A stretch of DNA of 35,140 nt from DATAAM01 sp036260075 (lineage in GTDB: Bacteria > Actinomycetota > Acidimicrobiia > Acidimicrobiales > JAHWLA01), in NCBI GenBank assembly GCA_036260075.1, contig DATAAM010000063.1, positions 1 through 35,140 of the forward strand, written 5' to 3'. Made by a program: the position numbers and the translations under genes. The notes under the pieces are model-generated. The model made no database searches and was not told the origin of the DNA. It saw only the letters and a list, made by a program, of their open reading frames with translations. The stretch's first letter is position 1, and the number at the start of each line of letters is the position of its first letter. Positions 7,674 to 16,425 of this stretch are shown here, piece by piece.

Positions 7674-8764
7674 CCAAGTTGCACGATCTCTACGACCGCT
7701 TCGGGCAGAGCCCGTGGCTCGACAACCTCAAGCGCTCGTTCGTCACGTCGGGCGAGCTGCAACGGCTCGTCGAGGCCGGCATCCGGGGCGTCACGTCGAA
7801 CCCGACGATCTTCCAGAAGGCGATCGCGGGCTCCGACCAGTACGACGAGCAGTTCCGCGAGCTGCTCGAGCAGCACACGGTTGAGGACGCCTACTGGGGC
7901 ATGGTCGTGAAGGACATCCAGGACGCGCTGGCGGTGCTGCGGCCGGTGTACGACGGGTCCGGCGGCGAAGACGGCTACGTCTCGATCGAGGTGGCGCCAT
8001 CCCTCGCCGCCGACACCGAGGGCACGATCAAGGCCGCCCGCCACTTTTTCGAGTGGATCGCCCTTCCCAACCTCTACGTGAAGATCCCGGCCACCGCCGA
8101 GGGCGTGCCCGCCATCCGCCAGATGGTGTCGGAGGGGCGCAACATCAACATCACCCTGATCTTCAGCCTCGACCGCTACGACGAGGTGATCGAGGCGTAC
8201 ATCTCGGGCCTGGAGGCGTACGAGGGCGACCTCTCTCGGGTGCGCAGCGTGGCCTCGTTCTTCGTGAGCCGGGTCGACACCGAGGTCGACCGTCGCTTGG
8301 AGGCGATCGGCACCGACGAGGCCATGGCGCTGCGGGGGCAGGCGGCCGTGGCGCAGGCCAAGCTCGCCTACAAGCTGTTCAGGGAGCGGTTCTCCGGGCC
8401 GCGGTGGGCGGCGCTGGCCGAGCGGGGCGCCCACGTGCAGCGGCCGTTGTGGGCTTCGACGTCGACGAAGAACCCCTCGTATCCCGACCTGCTCTACGTC
8501 GACACGCTCGTCGGCCCCGACACGGTGAACACCATGCCCGACGCCACCATCGAGGCGTTCCTCGACCACGGGACGTTGGCCCGCACCGTCGACACGCGGG
8601 TCGACGAGGCCGAGGCCACATGGCAGCGGCTGGCCGACATCGGTGTCGACATGGCCGACGTGTCCCGCACGCTGGAGGAAGAGGGCGTGGCCGCGTTCGT
8701 GAAGTCGTTCGACGAGCTGATGCAGACGCTGCACGACAAAGCCAACACGCTCGCCGCCGAATGA
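7670..8764 (+). CDS. tal: Transaldolase
   Basis: A 364-residue (alpha/beta)8 barrel enzyme moving a dihydroxyacetone unit from sedoheptulose-7-phosphate to glyceraldehyde-3-phosphate. The Schiff-base lysine is K138 in LYVKIPAT; GVTSNPTIFQ (40-49), EVAPSLAADT (108-116) and RPLWASTSTKNP also match. The length fits the long actinobacterial form. In some actinobacteria transaldolase is fused to glucose-6-phosphate isomerase; here they are separate reading frames joined by an ATGA overlap at 8761-8764, so stoichiometric expression is likely. Confidence 0.95.
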   Translation: MTKLHDLYDRFGQSPWLDNLKRSFVTSGELQRLVEAGIRGVTSNPTIFQKAIAGSDQYDEQFRELLEQHTVEDAYWGMVVKDIQDALAVLRPVYDGSGGEDGYVSIEVAPSLAADTEGTIKAARHFFEWIALPNLYVKIPATAEGVPAIRQMVSEGRNINITLIFSLDRYDEVIEAYISGLEAYEGDLSRVRSVASFFVSRVDTEVDRRLEAIGTDEAMALRGQAAVAQAKLAYKLFRERFSGPRWAALAERGAHVQRPLWASTSTKNPSYPDLLYVDTLVGPDTVNTMPDATIEAFLDHGTLARTVDTRVDEAEATWQRLADIGVDMADVSRTLEEEGVAAFVKSFDELMQTLHDKANTLAAE

Positions 8765-10110
8765 CCGACTCGCTGCTCGATCGGCTGTACGCCCGCGACA
8801 CCACGCTGTGGCCAGAGGGCAACGTGGCCGCCGACCGGCTGGGGTGGCTCGACGTGGCCGACCGCATGCGGGCCGAAGCGGACGACATCACGGCGTGGGC
8901 GCGCACCGTGGAGGCGTCGACAGTGGTGCTGCTCGGCATGGGCGGCTCGTCGCTGGGCCCCGAGGTGCTGCGGGCGGCCGTGGGCGACGAGCGGCTCGTC
9001 GTGCTCGACACCACCGACCCCGAGACGGTGGCCTCCGTCGATCCGACCGACGCCTTCTTCCTGGTGTCGTCCAAGTCGGGCGGCACCATCGAGGTGCAGT
9101 GCCTGCTGGCCCACTTCTGGGACCAGGTGCCCGACGGGTCGCGCTACGCGGCGATCACCGACCCCGGTACCGCGCTCGGCGAGCTCGCCGTCGACCACGG
9201 CTTCGCCCGGGTGTTCCGCAACCCGCCCGACATCGGCGGCCGGTACTCGGTGCTGTCGTACTTCGGGCTCGTGCCCGCGGCGCTGGCGGGCGTCGACATC
9301 GGCGGCCTGCTCGACCGGGCGCAGGGGGTCGACGGCATGGCCGCCGTCGAGCTGGGCCTGGCCATGGGGCAGGCGGCCAAGGTCGGCCGCGACAAGGTCA
9401 CGATCGTGGTCCCCGAGCGGTTCGCTGCCTTCGGCCTGTGGGTGGAGCAGCTGATCGCCGAGTCGACCGGCAAGCAGGGCACTGGTTGTGTCCCTGTGCC
9501 CACCACCGATGTGGAGAACGGCGACGACCGCCATGTCGTGGCCCTGGAGATCGACGACCCCCTCGACCTCGGCGAGGAGTTCCTGCGCTGGGAGATCGCC
9601 ACCGCAGTTGCAGGCCACGTGCTCGGCATCGACCCCTTCGACGAGCCCAACGTGGCCGAGTCGAAGCGCAACACGGTCGAGGTGCTCGACAGCCTCCCGC
9701 TCGACCCTCCGCCCGCTGAGGACCCGAGCGTCGTCGGCCAGTGGCTGCGGTCGCAGGTGCAGCCGGGCGACTACGTGTCGCTCCAGGCCTACCTGCCGTA
9801 CGGGAGCGAGAAGACACTGGAGGAGGTGCGGCGGGGCCTGCGCGACGGCCTCGGCGGGGTGGCGGTGACCGCGGGCTACGGGCCCCGGTTCCTCCACTCC
9901 ACCGGCCAACTCCACAAGGGCGGCCCCGACACGGTTGTCGCCGTGCAGGTTGTGCGTCGGTCGGCAGTGCCCTCGCTGCCGATCCCCGGCCGGCCCTACG
10001 ACTTCAACACGCTGATCGCGGCGCAAGCTGTCGGAGACCACCGGTCGCTGCTCGACCACGGCCGTCGCGTGCTGCGGGTGGCCGTCGACGACCTGCGGGA
10101 GATCGCATGA
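8761..10110 (+). CDS. pgi: Glucose-6-phosphate isomerase
   Basis: A 449-residue SIS-fold isomerase interconverting glucose-6- and fructose-6-phosphate. Motifs: GMGGSSLGPEVL (59-70), SSKSGGTIE (103-111, phosphate loop), IGGRYSVLS (158-166, the PGI signature), a conserved ESTGKQG, and a C-terminal QLHKGGPDT. It is about 100 residues shorter than the E. coli protein and resembles the isomerase half of tal-pgi fusions. Coupled by overlap to tal before it and gnd after it, it recycles fructose-6-phosphate from the non-oxidative branch back to zwf. Confidence 0.93.
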   Translation: MTDSLLDRLYARDTTLWPEGNVAADRLGWLDVADRMRAEADDITAWARTVEASTVVLLGMGGSSLGPEVLRAAVGDERLVVLDTTDPETVASVDPTDAFFLVSSKSGGTIEVQCLLAHFWDQVPDGSRYAAITDPGTALGELAVDHGFARVFRNPPDIGGRYSVLSYFGLVPAALAGVDIGGLLDRAQGVDGMAAVELGLAMGQAAKVGRDKVTIVVPERFAAFGLWVEQLIAESTGKQGTGCVPVPTTDVENGDDRHVVALEIDDPLDLGEEFLRWEIATAVAGHVLGIDPFDEPNVAESKRNTVEVLDSLPLDPPPAEDPSVVGQWLRSQVQPGDYVSLQAYLPYGSEKTLEEVRRGLRDGLGGVAVTAGYGPRFLHSTGQLHKGGPDTVVAVQVVRRSAVPSLPIPGRPYDFNTLIAAQAVGDHRSLLDHGRRVLRVAVDDLREIA

Positions 10111-11044
10111 GGATCGGCATGGTCGGGCTGGGCCGCATGGGCGGCAACATGACCAAGCGCCTGATCGAGCACGGGCACGAGGTCGTGGTGTACGACCGCA
10201 ACCCCGACTCGGTTGCCGCGGCCGAGGCCGACGGGGCCAAGGGCGCGGGCAGCCTGGGCGAGCTGGTCGCCGCGCTGGAGCCGCCGCGGGCGGTGTGGGT
10301 GATGGTGCCGTCGGGCGAGCCCACCCGGACCACCGTCACCGAACTGGCCGGGCTGCTCGAGCGGGGCGACACCGTGGTCGACGGCGGCAACTCGAACTAC
10401 CGCGAGTCCAGTTTGCGGGCCGACGAGCTGGGCGAGCTGGGCATCGGCTTCGTCGACGCGGGCGTGTCCGGCGGCGTGTGGGGCCTGAAAATCGGCTACT
10501 GCCTGATGGTGGGCGGGGCCGAGGAGCACGTGCGCCGGCTGGAACCCGTGTTCCGGGCGCTGGCGCCGGAAGACGGCTATGCCCACGTGGGCCCGTCGGG
10601 CGCGGGCCACTTCGTCAAGATGATCCACAACGGGATCGAGTACGGCATGCTCCAGGCCTATGCCGAGGGCTTCGCCCTGTTGGAGGCGGCCGAGGAGTTC
10701 GGGCTCGACCTCCATCAGGTGGCGGCGTTGTGGAACCACGGTTCGGTGGTGCGCTCCTGGCTGCTGGAGCTGGCCGAGATGGCGCTGAGCACGCCCGAGG
10801 AGTTCCGCAACATCAAGGGCTGGGTGGAGGATTCCGGCGAAGGGCGGTGGACGGTCGAGGAGTCGGTGCGTCGAGCCGTGGCCACGCCGGTGATCACCGC
10901 CTCGTTGTTCGCCCGCTTCGCGTCGCGCGACGACGAGCGCATGGCCGCCCGCATCGTGGCCGCGTTGCGCAACCAGTTCGGCGGCCACGCGTTCCTCAAG
11001 GAGGCCGAGGCGGCCGAGATCGCCCGCCGGGCCGACATGGAGGA

Positions 11045-11048
<4 letters not shown>
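10107..11048 (+). CDS. gnd: 6-Phosphogluconate dehydrogenase, short (probably NAD-type) form
   Basis: A 313-residue decarboxylating dehydrogenase producing ribulose-5-phosphate and CO2. The Rossmann loop is GLGRMG (7-12), the substrate loop DGGNSNYRES (92-101), with SGGVWG and the catalytic lysine region HFVKMIHNGIEYG further on. The length matches the short YqeC/GndA-like class, not the 470-residue E. coli enzyme. Asp30 at the end of strand two (VVYDRN) suggests NAD rather than NADP preference; this is an inference from family rules. It overlaps pgi (ATGA) and zwf (GTGA). Confidence 0.92.
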
Positions 11049-12537
<1,489 letters not shown>

Positions 12538-12553
<16 letters not shown>

Positions 12554-13491
12554 AGCTCTGCGCCTGGCAGGGCGAGGGGGTCGGCATCGACGACGTGCTG
12601 GAGGCGCTGGAACGGCTGCGCCGCGGGCAGCAGCACACGGCGACGCGCACGGCCGTCGTCTCGTTGGTGGTGGTCGCCACCGACGAGGAAGAGGCCCGGC
12701 GGGCGTGCGACGCCGACCGCTTGCTGGGCGGGCGCCATCCGGGGCGGACGGTCACGTTGCGGTGCATGGACGGCCCGGCGCGCATCGACGCCGACGTGGT
12801 GCTCGAGGGCATGGGCGAGGTCTGGTGGGAGGAGGTGCAGCTGCGGGTGTCGGGGCCGGCCAGGTCGCACCTCGACTCGCTCATCGAGCCGCTGGTGCTG
12901 CCCGACCTGCCGACGGCGCTGTGGTTCGCGGGGCGGTTGCCGGAGGCGGACGACCCGTTGCTGCACGCGGCCGATGCCGTGCTGGTGGACAGCAAGGAGG
13001 CACCCCAGGACTCTGCCTTCGCGCTCGTCGAGCAGCTGGTGCGCCACCACCCCGTCGTCGACCTGTCGTGGGTGCGGTTGCGGCCGTGGCGACAACTGTT
13101 GGGCGGGTTGTTCGAGGGGGCGACCTACCGGCCGTTCCTCGAGCGGGTGTCGTCGGTGTCCGTGGCGGGCAAGCCGGGGCCGCGGCGGCTGTTGGCCGGG
13201 TGGCTGGTGTCCCGGTTGGGGTTGCCGCCGTCGGCGGTGACGCTCGACGACGACCGGCACGTGCAGCTGCGGCTGGCCGCGGGCGACGAGGCCGTGTTCG
13301 AGGTGACACGGCGGGCAGGTGAGCGGGTGGTGCGGGCGTCGGCCTCGGTGGCGGGCGGCCCGTCGCACGAGGACGTGCTGTCGCTGCCCGACGACTCGTT
13401 GCCGTGGTCGTTGGGCGAGGCCCTCACGCACCTCGGCCGCGACAAGGTGTACGAGCAGTCCCTGCACACGCTCCTAGGCTTCGCGCCGTGA
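12538..13491 (+). CDS. opcA: Glucose-6-phosphate dehydrogenase assembly protein OpcA
   Basis: A 317-residue protein. Recognisable OpcA blocks are TRTAVVSLVVVATDEEEA, VTLRCMDGPARIDADVVLEG, DLPTALWFAGRLPEADDPLL, DLSWVRLRPWRQLLGGLFEG and the C-terminal GRDKVYEQSLHTLLGF. OpcA is found in cyanobacteria and actinobacteria, always near zwf, and promotes oligomerisation and redox-dependent activation of G6PDH. GTG 12538 overlaps zwf by 16 nt and is preceded by an AGGACGGG stretch. It overlaps pgl in GTGA. Confidence 0.88.
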
Positions 13492-14150
13492 ACGGGGAGC
13501 TGTGCGTCGTCGACGACGTGCCGGGCGAGTTCGCCGAGCGGGTGATCGAGGCGTTCCACAACCGGCCGGGCGAAGGGTTCTCGCTGGCGCTGTCCGGCGG
13601 GGAGACGGCGCGGGCGTGCTACGAGCGGCTGGCGGTCGACGGCTCGTCGCAGATCGACTGGTGGCTGGTCGACGTCTACTGGGGCGACGAGCGCTGCGTG
13701 CCGCCCGACTCCCCCGACTCCAACGAGCGGCTGGGTCGGGAGGCCTTGCTGGAGCGGGTGGGCGCCGCCAACGCGGTGTACCCGATGCGCTGCGAGGAGG
13801 GGGCCGACGCCTACCAGCTCAAGGTGGGCGAGCTGGGCCGCTTCGACGTCGTGCACCTCGGGCTCGGGGCCGACGGGCACACGGCCTCGCTCTTCCCCGG
13901 CTCGGCGGCGCTGGAGGCCGATCCGGGGCGGTTGGTGGCGTTGAACGAGGACCCCGCGGGCCGCCACCCGCACCAGCGCATGACGCTCACGCTCTCGGGC
14001 ATCGCCCGCGCCCGGCTGGCGGTGTTCACGGTGGCGGGCGACGCCAAGCGCGACGCCGTGCGCCGCATCGTGGCGGGCGAGGACCTCCCCGCCGCCCGGG
14101 TCCGGGCCGACCGGGTCCTCTGGCTGGTCGACCCCTCCGCCGCCCCGTAG
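13488..14150 (+). CDS. pgl: 6-Phosphogluconolactonase
   Basis: A 220-residue DevB/SolB-type lactonase that hydrolyses 6-phosphogluconolactone. Motifs: LALSGGETARACYERL (33-48), VYWGDERCVP (63-72), SNERL (78-82) and HLGLGADGHTASLFPG (123-138), all characteristic of the NagB-like fold used by Pgl. It is the last gene of the operon, overlapping opcA in GTGA. A palindromic element begins 12 nt after its stop and could end the transcript. Confidence 0.93.
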   Translation: MNGELCVVDDVPGEFAERVIEAFHNRPGEGFSLALSGGETARACYERLAVDGSSQIDWWLVDVYWGDERCVPPDSPDSNERLGREALLERVGAANAVYPMRCEEGADAYQLKVGELGRFDVVHLGLGADGHTASLFPGSAALEADPGRLVALNEDPAGRHPHQRMTLTLSGIARARLAVFTVAGDAKRDAVRRIVAGEDLPAARVRADRVLWLVDPSAAP

Positions 14151-14161
14151 CCCCCCTCCCG

Positions 14162-14212
14162 CGTTTTCTCCGCAAATACGGGTCTGGGGCGCCGGATCTG
14201 CGAACAAAATCG
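14162..14212. repeat. Dispersed palindromic element, copy 1
   Basis: Imperfect inverted repeat. The left arm at 14162-14182 begins CGTTTTCTCCGCAAATACGG. The right arm at 14192-14212 begins CCGGATCTGCGAACAAAA. The reverse complement of the element at 31297-31346 is nearly identical over about 50 nt. It starts 12 nt after the pgl stop and ends before the DUF559 gene. It may act as a transcription terminator or a REP-like element. Confidence 0.7.
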
Positions 14213-14244
14213 ACTGTCACACCCCGTCGCTATGAATGGGGGGC

Positions 14245-15150
14245 ATGGACGAACGGCTCGAACGGCTCAGTGCCCTTGCCGCCCGACAGCACGGCGTGTT
14301 CTCCCGTCGACAGGCGGCCGAGCTCGGCCTCGACCGCGACGCCGTGCGCAACGGCGTCCGACGCAGCCGCTGGACGCCCGAGTCGGGGCGGGTGTTCCGC
14401 ATGGCCGGTGTCGAACGAAGGCCGTCGACACGGGCGATGGCCGCCGTGCTCGACTGCGGCCGCGGCGCGGCGCTGTCGCACACTTCGGCTGCATGTCTTC
14501 ACCGATTGCCCGGCTTCGTGGTCGACCCCGTGCACGTCACGTGCCCGTCCCGCCCACGGTCGCAGCTCGCGGTGGTGCACCACTCCACATCCCTGCACGT
14601 CGGCGAGGTGGCCGGCATCCCGGTCACGAGCGTGGCGCGTACGTTGCTCGATCTCGGAGCCGTGGTACGCCCGGGCCGGGTCGAGCGGGCCGTCGACACC
14701 GCCCTCGCCCGCTTACTGACGACCTACGAGGAGCTCACCGGGGTGCTCAACGGCCTGGCCGCATCCGGCCGGCCGGGCGTGCGGGGGCTGCGTGCCGCCC
14801 TGGCCGGGCGGTCGCCCACCGAGGCACCACCGGTGAGCGAGCTCGAGCGTCGATTCCGCGACCTGCTCAGGCGGTACGGTCTGCCCCAACCGGAGCGACA
14901 GGTGGTGCTTGGAGCGGACGGCGAGGTCGCCGGGCGCGTCGACTGCTACTTCAGGCAGGCGCGCCTGGTCGTGGAGCTCGACGGGCGGGCCTACCACAGC
15001 GCCGTCCTCGACCGGCTGGAGGACGCACGGCGCGACCTCGTCCTCCTGCGCAGTGGCCGCCGTGTCCTGCGGCTCGGTTGGCAGCACGTGGTCGACCGGC
15101 CCCTCGAAGTCCTCCAGGTCTTGCAGGAGCTCTTGTCGTGCGCCGCCTGA
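14245..15150 (+). CDS. AbiEi-type antitoxin-domain / DUF559 endonuclease-like protein
   Basis: A 301-residue two-part protein. Residues about 1-60 form a winged-helix AbiEi_4-like N-terminus (LAARQHGVFSRRQAAELGLDRDAVRNGV, RRSRWTPESGRVFRMAG). The middle region, with IPVTSVARTLLDLG, is typical of this family. Residues about 210-298 are a DUF559/Vsr-like nuclease fold: GRVDCYFRQARLVVELDGRAYH, then D and R in RLEDARRDLVLL and GRRVLRLGWQHV. Such proteins are abundant in actinobacteria, lack a known toxin partner, and have no established function. ATG 14245 has TATGAA 8 nt upstream; ATG 14236 is an alternative. Confidence 0.8.
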   Translation: MDERLERLSALAARQHGVFSRRQAAELGLDRDAVRNGVRRSRWTPESGRVFRMAGVERRPSTRAMAAVLDCGRGAALSHTSAACLHRLPGFVVDPVHVTCPSRPRSQLAVVHHSTSLHVGEVAGIPVTSVARTLLDLGAVVRPGRVERAVDTALARLLTTYEELTGVLNGLAASGRPGVRGLRAALAGRSPTEAPPVSELERRFRDLLRRYGLPQPERQVVLGADGEVAGRVDCYFRQARLVVELDGRAYHSAVLDRLEDARRDLVLLRSGRRVLRLGWQHVVDRPLEVLQVLQELLSCAA

Positions 15151-15162
15151 TCCGGGTTTCTG

Positions 15163-15190
15163 CTCAAGGTGGCCTGTCAGCGTGCCGAGG
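15163..15190 (+). promoter_or_regulatory. Sigma-28 (FliA/WhiG)-like promoter, copy 1
   Basis: CTCAAG (15163-15168), 16 nt, then CCGAGG (15185-15190), located just after the DUF559 stop and about 140 nt before the glycine-rich protein. The same arrangement recurs at two other intergenic sites in the window. The known sigma-28 pattern is TAAAG-N15-CCGATAA; the -35 here has C at its second base and the spacer is one longer. Confidence 0.45.
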
Positions 15191-15194
15191 GACT

Positions 15195-15329
15195 AGTCAG
15201 GCCAGCCACGCAGAGTGGTCGGCTCCCGAACATCACGGGGGAGGCGACGAACCCCGGGCTGAATTGGTCACTGCGCCCGGGTGGAGCCACAGTGAAACCG
15301 GCCCCCGCTCCGACAAGAGAGGTACGTCG
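15195..15329 (+). ncRNA. Putative structured 5' leader of the glycine-rich protein
   Basis: About 135 nt between the predicted transcription start and TTG 15330. It can form CCAC-GCAGA-GTGG near 15213, CTCCCG...CGGGGGAG near 15227-15247, and an outer TCACTG...CAGTGA hairpin within 15266-15295. The segments GGGGGAGGC, GGGCTGAAT and a terminal AGAGAGG recall parts of the ydaO/c-di-AMP riboswitch, which precedes cell-wall genes in actinobacteria, but the conserved 3' block is not recognisable. Treat as an unclassified leader. Confidence 0.3.
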
Positions 15330-16394
15330 TTGCGGACGAGGCGGAAGAACGTGGCCGAACGCCGGTGGCGCCCCAGCCGACTCCTCGCGGGCGCCCTCAT
15401 CGTCCTCGGCGCCGCGGTGTGGACCGGCCCCGAGCTGGCAGCGGCCGCGCCCGACAAGGAGGAGAAGCAGGCCGCCAAGAAGGGCACGACGACCACCACG
15501 GTGGCCTCCGGTGGCGGCACCACCGCGCCCGGCAAGTCCAACGGCGCGGGCAACAGCGAGCAGTCGAACGCGGGTGGCAACAAGGCCGGCACCGCGCCGG
15601 GCGGCGGCACCGGCGGGGGCTCGACCACAGGCGGCACCGGCGGGGGCACGGGCGGCGGCAGCACGACAGGGGGCGGGTCGACCACAGGCGGCACCGGCGG
15701 CGGCACCGGGGGCGGCAGCACGACAGGGGGCGGGTCGACCACAGGCGGCACCGGCGGTGGCAGCACCGGGGGCGGGTCGACCACAGGCGGCACCGGCGGT
15801 GGCAGCACGACAGGCGGCGGGGGCTCGACCACAGGCGGCACCGGCGGCGGCACCGGGGGCACGGGTGGCATCCCGAGCGCCGGTCCCGGCGCGGGCGGCG
15901 GCAGCGTGCCGGGTGGTGCGCCGAGCGTGGGCGGCGGCGCCACGGGCGGTAGCGGTGGGACGATCGGCACGGGCGGCGGCGGCACGAGCACGTCGGGCGC
16001 CCGAGGCAGCAGCGGCCGCGCCGGCGGCGACGGGGCCCGCGGTGGCATCACCGGCAGCGCCGGGACGCGAGGACGGGCGGCTTCCGTCAGAGTCCCGGCC
16101 GTGCCCGGCGGGGACGCCGTGGCCGCCCTGCGCGGGCCCGACACCGCAGCCCAGGCCACGGTCCGGGGCATCCAGTCGGGCCAGGGCATGCCGACGGCGG
16201 GGGGCGCCAACCTCTACGCCCAGCTCGCTGCCGCCCCGCTGCCGCCGGACGACGACGACACGGTCCCGTCGAACCCCTACATCGTCTTCGTGATCCTGTC
16301 GCTGTTCGGCGTCGGGGTGGCGCTGACCGGCCGCATCCGCACACCGCTCCCCATGACGGCGGTGCGGCGCGGCCACCCGATGCTCGCCGGCTGA
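15330..16394 (+). CDS. Secreted glycine/threonine/serine-rich repeat protein with C-terminal membrane anchor
   Basis: A 354-residue surface protein of unknown function. A basic N-terminus and hydrophobic LLAGALIVLGAAVWTG segment ending ELAAAA form a signal peptide, probably cut before APDKEE. Residues about 45-250 are low complexity, built of GGSTTGGTGGG-type units. A short conserved-looking region (VPGGDAVAALRGPDTAAQA, GANLYAQLAAAPL) precedes an acidic PPDDDDTVP stretch and one membrane span (NPYIVFVILSLFGVGVALTG), then a short basic tail. TTG 15330 is chosen because AGAGAGG lies 7 nt before it; GTG 15351 is possible. There is no LPxTG sortase signal. It may be a cell-surface stalk or adhesin-like linker. 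Confidence 0.65.
   Translation: MRTRRKNVAERRWRPSRLLAGALIVLGAAVWTGPELAAAAPDKEEKQAAKKGTTTTTVASGGGTTAPGKSNGAGNSEQSNAGGNKAGTAPGGGTGGGSTTGGTGGGTGGGSTTGGGSTTGGTGGGTGGGSTTGGGSTTGGTGGGSTGGGSTTGGTGGGSTTGGGGSTTGGTGGGTGGTGGIPSAGPGAGGGSVPGGAPSVGGGATGGSGGTIGTGGGGTSTSGARGSSGRAGGDGARGGITGSAGTRGRAASVRVPAVPGGDAVAALRGPDTAAQATVRGIQSGQGMPTAGGANLYAQLAAAPLPPDDDDTVPSNPYIVFVILSLFGVGVALTGRIRTPLPMTAVRRGHPMLAG
15621..15850 (+). repeat. Tandem repeats inside the glycine-rich gene
   Basis: The 20-mer TCGACCACAGGCGGCACCGG recurs at 15621, 15678, 15735, 15777 and 15825. Spacings are 57, 57, 42 and 48 nt, all multiples of three, so copy changes keep the frame. The units encode S-T-T-G-G-T-G-G-containing blocks. Confidence 0.85.
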
Positions 16395-16410
16395 TCCTCC
16401 GCGGGCCACC

Positions 16411-16425
16411 TAGTGTGGTCCGACG
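16411..16425 (+). promoter_or_regulatory. Leaderless -10 box of fbiC
   Basis: TAGTGT at 16411-16416 is followed by 9 nt and then ATG 16426. Confidence 0.45.

Noticed and set aside
13811..13845. A further TCAAG promoter-like site
   Set aside because: It is inside the pgl coding sequence and lacks CCGA at 16-17 nt.
15195..15329. c-di-GMP-I (GEMM) riboswitch
   Set aside because: CACGC and GACG-AA-like pieces are present, but the conserved AGGGCAAACC and GGTAGC blocks are not, so I do not call it.
15600..15870. Regular repeats that could suggest a CRISPR array
   Set aside because: Spacing is 42-57 nt, spacers are near-repeats themselves, and the frame encodes a continuous Gly/Thr/Ser-rich protein.
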